A stretch of DNA of 41,452 bases from Candidatus Heimdallarchaeota archaeon (GTDB lineage: Archaea > Asgardarchaeota > Heimdallarchaeia > Heimdallarchaeales > Heimdallarchaeaceae). Shown in pieces: positions 16,099-23,057 of the stretch. The position numbers and the translations under genes were made by a program. How positions within the stretch are numbered: position 1 is the stretch's first letter; every line of letters starts with the position of its first letter. The notes beneath the pieces are model-generated. The model saw only the letters and a list, made by a program, of their open reading frames with translations. It was not told the origin of the DNA and made no database searches. The stretch spans positions 1-41,452 of the forward strand of contig JAGLXK010000541.1 in the NCBI GenBank assembly GCA_023132955.1, read 5' to 3'.

Positions 16099-16959
16099 TC
16101 AGTCAGAGTCCTCAGAATCAAAAGATTTTATGGTTCGATTTAGTTTCTCAAGGGAATCTATTCCTTTAGTTCTGTTAAATAATCCCCTTATTTTTATTGC
16201 TTCCCCTACATTAAGACTCTTATCCTCCGACATTAGACTTATACCAATTTTAGCACTTTTTATCTCTTCTCTGAAATAATGTCCGTGAATTAGAATATAT
16301 ATGGGTTCAATTGTAGCTCTTAGAATTTCGATAGAATCTATGATCTCTTTCATAAGAAAAGACGGTTTGATGTACATTACATTCAAGGTTATTTCCCTTT
16401 CAATCAACCCTATTGTTTTGATAGCTTTAATAATTTCTCTTTCTAGTTTTGATATCTGCCTGCTGGAATCTAGTTTTTTTGCTTCTAAACAATCAACTAA
16501 CTCTTCGAGATTTTTCAAATATGTGTCTTCTTCAACTACATATCCTGTTTCGTTTACTGCAATAAATTCCTGAATATCATGAATTGTTCTTTTAACATCC
16601 ACAGTATACTTAACTTCCCGAATTATTTCCTTCATACAACCAAAAATACATAGGATTTTGTTAATAACTCGTGTATTTTCATTATCGTTTTGCTCAAGCT
16701 TCTTGGTTACTTCTCCAAGTTTTTCTAAGTGAGAAGATATTTGATCAAATTCATAAGGGGATATTTTATCATCTTCAAGAATTGAATCTATTTCCCAGCC
16801 ATAATTCAAGCATTCTAAAACCGCTTCCTCCACCCCTTTTATAATTTCGGAATCCGATTTAGTTAAGGAATAATTCCCCTCTCTAAATGCTTTTGCTATT
16901 TCTTCTTTTCTTTCTTTCTTTTCCCTCAAATTTTCACTAACGCTATTACTAGAGTTCAT
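16099..16959 (-). CDS. Hypothetical helical/coiled-coil protein
   Basis: Not recognised. The 286 residues are strongly helical with heptad-like stretches (about 75-125 and 145-190), a charged N-terminus (LREKKERKEEIAKAFREG) and an acidic Asp/Ser-rich C-terminal end. There is no signal peptide or transmembrane helix. It has GGGGTTGAA-like spacing upstream of the ATG (GGGGT), a moderate ribosome-binding site. It lies 44 bases upstream of tldD on the same strand and could be co-transcribed with it. A role in peptide handling would be guesswork. Composition resembles the other orphan at 10899-11714, but I see no clear sequence similarity between them. Confidence 0.6.
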   Translation of the reverse strand: MNSSNSVSENLREKKERKEEIAKAFREGNYSLTKSDSEIIKGVEEAVLECLNYGWEIDSILEDDKISPYEFDQISSHLEKLGEVTKKLEQNDNENTRVINKILCIFGCMKEIIREVKYTVDVKRTIHDIQEFIAVNETGYVVEEDTYLKNLEELVDCLEAKKLDSSRQISKLEREIIKAIKTIGLIEREITLNVMYIKPSFLMKEIIDSIEILRATIEPIYILIHGHYFREEIKSAKIGISLMSEDKSLNVGEAIKIRGLFNRTKGIDSLEKLNRTIKSFDSEDSD

Positions 16960-17051
16960 TTCAACCCCTGAATTTCTTCAAAAAAATAAGGCTAGCGTTT
17001 CATTAAAACCTTTGCATTTCCAAAGAAATGAAGAAGTGTGTGAAAGATCTT

Positions 17052-18188
17052 TTACGCAAAATTTTCTATCAAAACCTCATATATTATATTTGCATAATCG
17101 ATTACTTCTTGTTTCTCAGTATATTCATCAGTTACATGCAATTGATCAAACTTCCCTGGTCCCATAATTACGAAAGGTGTATTATATTCGGGAACTAGCA
17201 TCGCTCCATCTGTTCCATAATTTACTCCAATAATGTTTTCCTTGCCTACTGATATAGCTTTTTTCTTCATAGCTTCAAAAAATTGATCTTTTTCTGTTAA
17301 TTCAATTGCAGGAATTTCATGAATGATTTCCATTTCAGCTTTTGCCTTATTGCTTCTATTGAAAGCTTCCAACAAATTTTCTAATCCACTTTTTACTTTC
17401 TCTCTTAAACTATCAGCTACTAATCTATAATCACACTTGAATTCACAGTATTCCGGAACCACATTGATTAGAGTTCCACCTGATATTTTTCCAATATTCA
17501 AAGTTGATTTTCCGAGAATTTCGTGTTCATAATCAGGAGTAATTTCCTTCATTTTTTGGATTAATCGTGCTGCTGCCTCAATTGCATTAATTCCTAGATG
17601 AGGAGTAGAACCATGTGCAGACTCTCCCTTTACTTTAATTTTAACCCACAAAGTCCCTTTCTCAGCTATTCCAACCTGTAATTCTGTTGGCTCACCAATT
17701 ATAAGGAAAGTACATCCCTCCATAATTCCACTATTTTTTGCTACTAAAGCACCGTCCATTCCTATTTCTTCGTCAGCAGTCCCAAGAAAGATGATTTTTT
17801 GATCAAGTTTTACTTGATTCTCTTTTAGTTTCTTCATAACAGCAACAAATGCAGCAACTGCCCCCTTCATATCTGTAGATCCTCTGCCATAAATTCTTCC
17901 TTCATGTTCTTTTGCTTCAAAAGGAGGAAATCTCCATTTTTTTTCATCGCCTACAGGCACAGTATCTAAATGACCTGCCAAGATGATAGTATCTTTCCCT
18001 TCACCAAATTCCGCAATGATGTTAGCTTTTCCTTCAGAATATTCTTGGATTCGACTTTGAATCCCGACTTCTTGAAATTCTTCTACTAGATAATTAGCAG
18101 CTTCTATTGTTTTTCCTGGGGGATTTTCTGTTTTTATTTGTATTAATTTTTTTAAAATAGGTATAACTTCACTTTCTGATATGTTCAT
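17052..18188 (-). CDS. M20-family metallo-deacylase (ArgE/DapE/LysK-like)
   Basis: Di-zinc amidohydrolase of the acetylornithine deacetylase/succinyl-diaminopimelate desuccinylase family. Visible motifs: LAGHLDTVPVGD (metal His and Asp), GRGSTDMKGAVAAF (bridging Asp), GTADEEIGMDGA (catalytic Glu and metal Glu) and IIGEPTELQVGIAEKG. The lid (dimerisation) domain has SAHGSTPHLGINAIEAA, and near the C-terminus is a final metal His in LHVTDEY. The substrate (acetylornithine, LysW-bound lysine, or a peptide) cannot be fixed; no arginine or lysine genes are near. The longer frame starts with TTG at 18197, but the ATG at 18188 lies about 27 bases after a TTAAAAAG element and is preferred as a leaderless start. 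Divergent from the HTH gene. Confidence 0.9.
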   Translation of the reverse strand: MNISESEVIPILKKLIQIKTENPPGKTIEAANYLVEEFQEVGIQSRIQEYSEGKANIIAEFGEGKDTIILAGHLDTVPVGDEKKWRFPPFEAKEHEGRIYGRGSTDMKGAVAAFVAVMKKLKENQVKLDQKIIFLGTADEEIGMDGALVAKNSGIMEGCTFLIIGEPTELQVGIAEKGTLWVKIKVKGESAHGSTPHLGINAIEAAARLIQKMKEITPDYEHEILGKSTLNIGKISGGTLINVVPEYCEFKCDYRLVADSLREKVKSGLENLLEAFNRSNKAKAEMEIIHEIPAIELTEKDQFFEAMKKKAISVGKENIIGVNYGTDGAMLVPEYNTPFVIMGPGKFDQLHVTDEYTEKQEVIDYANIIYEVLIENFA

Positions 18189-18306
18189 CTTACTCAAGAA
18201 TACTATTTTAATACATCTTTTTAATTTTTCACATTTAGTAACAGCAACTGTATTTTCATAGATTCTTTAGCAATGTTTAGATAGATTGTTTTAATATTTC
18301 AATTGT

Positions 18307-19296
18307 ATGGGTGAACAAGAGGAAATTAGAGACTATTTATCTGAATCTTCCAGAAGAATGGTTTTATCACAGATTATCTCCTATTCAAAAGCAGTATCTG
18401 CATCAGAACTATTAGATAACCTACCTATAAAAAACAGGAGTACTTTGTATAATATCTTAGATAGATTAACCGAATTAAACCTAATAACAAGAAGAGAGGT
18501 CAAATTTGGGGACTCAAACAGAGTATTCTATTCTCCAAACCATGAACTCATTTCAGGTGATTATTTTAGAAATCTGTTGCAAGAGTATAAGGATCTTGAA
18601 AGACCATCAATATTGACTTTAGAATTTAAATATACATGGGAAGATTTTCCTGAATGCTTAACTGCTGGAAATTCACTTCAATTAGCTATTGTTTTAGGCT
18701 CTTGGATGACTGAAGCTGCAAATACTATTGATGCACTCAATGTTCCTGAAATATCTCAAACACTATCTTATTGGGCTTACAGAAACAAGAAAATACCTCT
18801 TGAAAATATTTTAATTGATTCTTTGCTGGACTATCAAGCAGGATATGCAAAGAATGAAAATATGTTGGTAATAGGTTCGGGTGCCGTAAATAGAATTACT
18901 TCTGAAATTATGGAACTTTATGGTAACAGTTTGCCTGTGAAATTTCTAACCCCCTCAAGTAAGAATATCTATAGTAAATTAACAGATATTACTTACAGTG
19001 AAGAATCACCTGTAGGATTACTTTCAGGTTTACTTGCTCTTTTACCGAATCCCTGGGATAAATCTAAAGTGATAATTTTATGTGCGGGGTCAAAAAATGT
19101 GGGCACTCAAGCTGCATTAAGAGCCCTACTAGACGATATTAAAGCAGCAATATCTATGGACACTAAAGTTATTTCAAACCATAGTAAGTTTCCTAAAATT
19201 CCTGTAAGAGTTATTAAAGCAGAAGGTGAAGACCTTCTAACAAAAATGATTCAACAAAAAAGCCCTAAAATTCAACAATATAGTTTTGTGGAATAA
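18307..19296 (+). CDS. Winged-helix protein with C-terminal S-layer-like domain
   Basis: The first about 80 residues form a winged helix: RRMVLSQIISYSKAVSASELLDNL, then STLYNILDRLTELNLITRRE, then a wing NRVFYSPNH. The rest (about 95-329) is a mixed alpha/beta domain with segments LVIGSGAVNRITSEIMELYG and PVGLLSGLLALLPNPWDKSKVIILCAGSKNVGTQAALRALL. In archaeal S-layer and envelope proteins the comparable pattern is a GGPxVN loop followed by an NPW...lvlaG...GT..A segment. There is no signal peptide, so this copy is cytoplasmic. I infer a transcription regulator with a ligand-binding domain of that fold; the ligand is unknown. It is divergent from the M20 deacylase and might control it. Confidence 0.65.
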   Translation: MGEQEEIRDYLSESSRRMVLSQIISYSKAVSASELLDNLPIKNRSTLYNILDRLTELNLITRREVKFGDSNRVFYSPNHELISGDYFRNLLQEYKDLERPSILTLEFKYTWEDFPECLTAGNSLQLAIVLGSWMTEAANTIDALNVPEISQTLSYWAYRNKKIPLENILIDSLLDYQAGYAKNENMLVIGSGAVNRITSEIMELYGNSLPVKFLTPSSKNIYSKLTDITYSEESPVGLLSGLLALLPNPWDKSKVIILCAGSKNVGTQAALRALLDDIKAAISMDTKVISNHSKFPKIPVRVIKAEGEDLLTKMIQQKSPKIQQYSFVE

Positions 19297-19343
19297 ATCT
19301 CTACTATTTCATGATATTGAGAAAATCAAAGAATGCTCTATTT

Positions 19344-19910
19344 TTAGTTCCTTTCTTTTATCTTCTTTCCTATTTCCCAAGCTTTTCCTAAATGGCTTCC
19401 TACTGACCAAAAATTATTATCTGGCATTGTCAATGTGAACGGATTTAGTTTTTTAATATCTGGTTTTTCATCGGTTAAATACTTCTCTTCAATATAAACA
19501 GCTACAATGTCTCCTAGAAATATTTGATTTGTTGGAAGATTCACTACTTCTCGCAAACTGCATTCAATATTAAGAGGGCACTTCTTAATCATTGGTGTGT
19601 TCAATTCTCCATAAAACAAATCAAAAATATCTGATTTGTCAATTTTTTTTCCAGATACAATCCCTATATAATCTGTTTCCTCAATCATTTCTACATTTGG
19701 AATGTTTACACTAAACGCTTTGCTTTCTATAATCCCCTTATTCGTATAATGGTTCTTATTTATAGCTATTGCAATAATAGGTGGATGATAATTAACTCTA
19801 GTTACCCAACCAACTGCCATGAAATTCGGTTTTTTATCTACATGTGCTCCTACTATAGTCATGGGCATTGGATAGGTGAAACCTTTATTTCCAATATTGA
19901 TTTTAGTCAT
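19344..19910 (-). CDS. Flavin reductase-like / flavoredoxin family protein
   Basis: The 188-residue protein matches the FMN-binding split-barrel flavin reductase family. It shows PMPMTIVGAHVDKKPNFMAVGWVTRVNYHPPIIAIAI at the front (residues about 14-50), the FSVNIP strand, SGKKIDKSDIFDLF, and FLGDIVAVYIEE near the C-terminal strands. Members in archaea (flavoredoxins) bind FMN and move electrons in iron-sulfur or sulfite pathways, or serve as NAD(P)H:flavin reductases. No electron partner is adjacent. Convergent with the HTH gene (47-base gap). The ATG at 19910 is used. Confidence 0.87.
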   Translation of the reverse strand: MTKINIGNKGFTYPMPMTIVGAHVDKKPNFMAVGWVTRVNYHPPIIAIAINKNHYTNKGIIESKAFSVNIPNVEMIEETDYIGIVSGKKIDKSDIFDLFYGELNTPMIKKCPLNIECSLREVVNLPTNQIFLGDIVAVYIEEKYLTDEKPDIKKLNPFTLTMPDNNFWSVGSHLGKAWEIGKKIKERN

Positions 19911-20041
19911 AATAATCCGTAAATATGTATCGTTGAACTAGTTTAAATAACTTTATTGGAGTTTAAAGAGAGAATTATGAAGATTGAAAAATCTTTTAAA
20001 TGTTCTGAGCTCAAATTATTTGAGGACAATGTTAGGTGAAT

Positions 20042-20149
20042 ATGAAACAATTAAATAGCGGTTTTTTAATATCACTACTGTTAAGAAGAAAAATAGTCCT
20101 CTTAAGCAAAATGAATAATATTTTACAGGTGATAATATGGTCAATATAG
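20042..20149 (+). other. Short upstream ORF overlapping thrS start
   Basis: An ATG at 20042, with GGTGA just before it, opens 35 codons that end with TAG at 20147-20149, overlapping the first codons of thrS in another frame. The product would be hydrophobic and basic, without a run of threonine codons, so a classic attenuator peptide is not supported. It may be chance. A hairpin AAGATT-GAAA-AATCTT (19980-19995) lies upstream. Confidence 0.25.
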
Positions 20150-22056
20150 AGTTACCAGATGGTAGTATACTGGAAATTTCAAAAGGAAAAACTGTATTAG
20201 ATGTTGCAAAGCAAATTGGACCACGATTAGCTGAAGCTGCTTTAGCTGGAAAAGTTGACGGAAATTTAGTTGATTTGCACTATGCAATAAACTCAGATGT
20301 TAAACTTGAGATACTAACAGAAAAATCAGAAGAATCATTACATGTTCTTAATCACAGTGCAGCACATGTTATGGCAGGAGCAGTTGTGGACCTATTTCCA
20401 AACGCTAAACCAACTATTGGACCTAGTATCGATCCTGTAGGATTTTACTATGATTTCTTTGTGGAAAATCCATTTACTCAGGAGGATATAGATAAAATCC
20501 AGAAGAGAGTCGAAGAAGTTATTCAGGAAAACTCTGAATTTGATAGAGAAGAAATGTCTCTTGCGGATGCAATAAAATACTATGAGAAAGTTGACAAAAA
20601 CAAATTCAAAGTAGAAATTTTGAAAGAAACAGAAACTGATAATGTGTCATTCTATTCTCATGGAGAAGGTAACTTCAAAGATTTATGTCGAGGACCACAT
20701 GTTCCATATACTGGAAAAATAAAAGCAATAAAGATTCTTAGCGCTTCTTCAGCCTTTTGGAGAGCTGATCCTAACAAAGAATCACTCCAAAGAGTTTATG
20801 GTGTAGCTTTTAGTACTGAAAAACAACTAAAAAAGCATCTGGCTATGTTGGAAGAGGCGAAGAAGAGAGATCATAGGATAATTGGACCGCAATTAGATTT
20901 GTTTGATACTGCTGATGAATGGGGGCCAGGAATGCCATTAATCTATCCTAAGGGTGCTATTATTTTAGATGTTCTGAAAGATTTTTGGAAGAAAGAACAC
21001 AGAAAAGCAGGTTATGAATTAGTACAGACGCCTCATGTTTTCAAGGAAATTGTGTGGCAAACAAGTGGGCATACTGAGTACTTTATAGAAAATATGTTTC
21101 CTGTAGATCTGAAAGGAGAGAAATGGTACATTAAACCAATGAACTGTCCTGGACATATGATGATTTATAATCGAAGAGCTTATTCATATCGAGAACTACC
21201 TGTAAGGATTGGAGAGATGGGCACTGTATACAGAAATGAGCTTTCAGGAACATTACATGGTCTTTTCCGAATTAGAAGTTTTACTCAAGATGATGCCCAT
21301 ATCTTTATGCTCCCTGATCAACTAGAGGATGAAATTGTCAAAGTTATTGAGATTGTTGAACATTTTTACAAAACCTTTGGTTTTCAAGAATGGGAGTATT
21401 TTATTAGCACTAGACCAGATAAAGCAATTGGAACTGATGAAGGTTGGGAACATGCTACAAAAGCTCTAATGAAAGCACTGGAAAGAGCAAATCTAACTTA
21501 CAAAATAAAAGAAGGGGAAGGTGTTTTCTATGGACCCAAGATTGATGTTGATGTAAAAGATGCACTAGGTCGTAAATGGCAACTTTCAACTATTCAAGTT
21601 GATTTCAACCTTCCAGATAGATTCAATATCAATTATCTCGGTGAAGATGGTCAAAAACATACACCGTATGTAATTCATCGAGTTATCTATGGAGCAATAG
21701 AACGATTCCTTGCAATTTTAGTAGAAAATTACTCAGGAAAAATGCCTATTTGGTTAAGTCCAGTTCAAGTAATAGTTATACCTATTACTGACCAACATGT
21801 TGATTATGCAAAACAAGTTGTTGAAGATTTACTCAAGGATGATATCAGGGCAGAAGCAGACCTTTCTGGAGAAAGAATGGAATATAAAATTCGACAAGCA
21901 ACTTTGAAAAAAATTCCATTTATATTAAATGTGGGTGACAAAGAGAGTGAAGCTAAGACTATTGCAGTTAGATCTCGTGGAAACAAAGTGGAATTTGGAG
22001 TGAAAATTCTAGAGTTCATAGAAAAAGTACGGAAGTTAATTGAAGCCTATGAATGA
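20137..22056 (+). CDS. thrS: Threonyl-tRNA synthetase, TGS-containing (bacterial/eukaryotic type)
   Basis: Charges tRNA(Thr). The 639 residues have an N-terminal TGS domain (1-62) and the editing domain with HSAAH (His73, His77) plus its second motif DLCRGPH. The class II catalytic core has motif 2 region YRNELSGTLHGLFRIRSFTQDDAH and zinc-binding MNCPGH. The C-terminal anticodon domain contains QVIVIPITDQHVDYA. Most archaeal ThrRS instead have an N-terminal D-aminoacyl-deacylase-like editing domain and no TGS, so this copy is of the bacterial/eukaryotic kind and was probably acquired by transfer. The GGTGATAAT before the ATG fixes the start. The 226-base region upstream holds a possible TATA box, a small hairpin and a short uORF. 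Confidence 0.97.
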   Translation: MVNIELPDGSILEISKGKTVLDVAKQIGPRLAEAALAGKVDGNLVDLHYAINSDVKLEILTEKSEESLHVLNHSAAHVMAGAVVDLFPNAKPTIGPSIDPVGFYYDFFVENPFTQEDIDKIQKRVEEVIQENSEFDREEMSLADAIKYYEKVDKNKFKVEILKETETDNVSFYSHGEGNFKDLCRGPHVPYTGKIKAIKILSASSAFWRADPNKESLQRVYGVAFSTEKQLKKHLAMLEEAKKRDHRIIGPQLDLFDTADEWGPGMPLIYPKGAIILDVLKDFWKKEHRKAGYELVQTPHVFKEIVWQTSGHTEYFIENMFPVDLKGEKWYIKPMNCPGHMMIYNRRAYSYRELPVRIGEMGTVYRNELSGTLHGLFRIRSFTQDDAHIFMLPDQLEDEIVKVIEIVEHFYKTFGFQEWEYFISTRPDKAIGTDEGWEHATKALMKALERANLTYKIKEGEGVFYGPKIDVDVKDALGRKWQLSTIQVDFNLPDRFNINYLGEDGQKHTPYVIHRVIYGAIERFLAILVENYSGKMPIWLSPVQVIVIPITDQHVDYAKQVVEDLLKDDIRAEADLSGERMEYKIRQATLKKIPFILNVGDKESEAKTIAVRSRGNKVEFGVKILEFIEKVRKLIEAYE

Positions 22057-22116
22057 TTTTGAGACAAATCATTCTTCTTATTTTATATACTTACAAAAAT
22101 AAGATAAAATTGGGGA

Positions 22117-22800
22117 CTAATTCCCGTTTTGAAGTTTTTCAGATTCTTCTTCAATGTGTGTGATCTTTATGCCAAGACTATCCATGAGTTGGAAACACCA
22201 ACCAAGCCAGACATTAACAAAACCTTTTGCTCCTGCATCTACAACGCCTGCTTCTTTTAAGACAGGTAATAGGTTTGGAGTGTTCTCTAAAGATTTAACT
22301 GCAGTTAAATAGGTTTCAGTAATCATCTCAGTCCAATCTCCACCTTTTTCAGCAATGGATTTTGCAATGATTGCAGTATCCTTTATAACAGTAAGAATAG
22401 TTCCTTCAGTAGGGTGGAGAACAGCTTCATAAGCCCATTCACTTCCTTCTTCTAGAGCTTTTGCAAATACTTGGATATCTACTGAATCATGTTCTTCAAT
22501 TTCAGAGCTGAAACCTTGGAAGAATTGAGAAATGATCACGCCAGAATTACCTTTGGCTCCTAAGAAACTACCTTTTGTAATAAGTTGTGCAGCCTCTTGG
22601 ATAGATGTTGGGTCAATTTCATCAAATTGCTCAACAACAGTCCTTATTGTTAAAAACAGATTAACTCCAGTATCTCCGTCAGGAATTGGAAAAACATTAA
22701 TGGCGTTTATTTCTTCTTTTGTTTGCTCAAGATTATGAGCAGCAGTAATCATCATTTTTTTGAGGGTTATACCATCGATTTTAGTATTAGGTTCCATCAT
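22117..22800 (-). CDS. DhaL/FakA-type (DAK2 domain) kinase-like protein
   Basis: The 227 residues are a single DhaL (DAK phosphatase/kinase L) domain. NVFPIPDGDTGVNLFLT (residues 35-51) carries the three Asp/Asn metal ligands of the nucleotide site, GAKGNSGVIISQFF the second loop, and HPTEGTILTV and DAGAKGFVNV the rest of the eight-helix barrel. The wording INAINVFPIPDGDTG matches FakA/YloV, the fatty acid kinase A family, more closely than dihydroxyacetone kinase. FakA normally has an extra C-terminal half, missing here, and works with the fatty-acid-binding FakB (DegV), not seen in this window. Function is therefore uncertain: ATP-binding kinase subunit acting with an unlinked partner. Ribosome-binding site GGAG precedes the ATG pair. 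Confidence 0.85.
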   Translation of the reverse strand: MMEPNTKIDGITLKKMMITAAHNLEQTKEEINAINVFPIPDGDTGVNLFLTIRTVVEQFDEIDPTSIQEAAQLITKGSFLGAKGNSGVIISQFFQGFSSEIEEHDSVDIQVFAKALEEGSEWAYEAVLHPTEGTILTVIKDTAIIAKSIAEKGGDWTEMITETYLTAVKSLENTPNLLPVLKEAGVVDAGAKGFVNVWLGWCFQLMDSLGIKITHIEEESEKLQNGN

Positions 22801-22857
22801 TTTTTTAGCTCCACTTAGCTAAGTTTTTTACCTACCGCAGTTCCAAGTGTGTGAAGG

Positions 22858-22870
22858 AGTATTTAATACT
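22858..22870 (-). promoter_or_regulatory. Dyad AGTATT-T-AATACT, probable TATA box of DhaL gene
   Basis: A perfect 6-base dyad around one base lies about 60 bases before the DhaL ATG. Its AT-rich core can serve as a TATA box on the minus strand, giving a start near 22838 and a leader that contains GGAG. Confidence 0.4.
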
Positions 22871-22964
22871 TCCTTGATTATATCAACAAAGAATATTGCG
22901 ATTATGTAATTGTATTTACGCTCGTTTGTAAATGCTTTTCATCCTTTTAAAAACCTATCCTTTA

Positions 22965-22981
22965 GGCTATATTATATAGCC
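22965..22981. repeat. Perfect 17-base palindrome GGCTATAT-T-ATATAGCC
   Basis: Eight-base arms with a single central base, in the 257-base gap between leuS and the DhaL gene. Its core looks like a TATA box in both directions. It could be an operator or an upstream promoter of the DhaL gene; no function is shown. Confidence 0.5.
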
Positions 22982-23034
22982 ATAAAACATTAAAATTCTG
23001 GAGAAATAGCGGAAATTAGAAATAATGGAGACAA

Positions 23035-23056
23035 TGAAAAAAAGGAAAAGAAAGTA
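23035..23056 (-). terminator. T-rich terminator after leuS
   Basis: Right after the leuS stop codon the minus strand has several T-runs, the longest seven, within about 20 bases. This is the usual archaeal intrinsic termination signal. Confidence 0.5.
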
Positions 23057-23057
23057 T

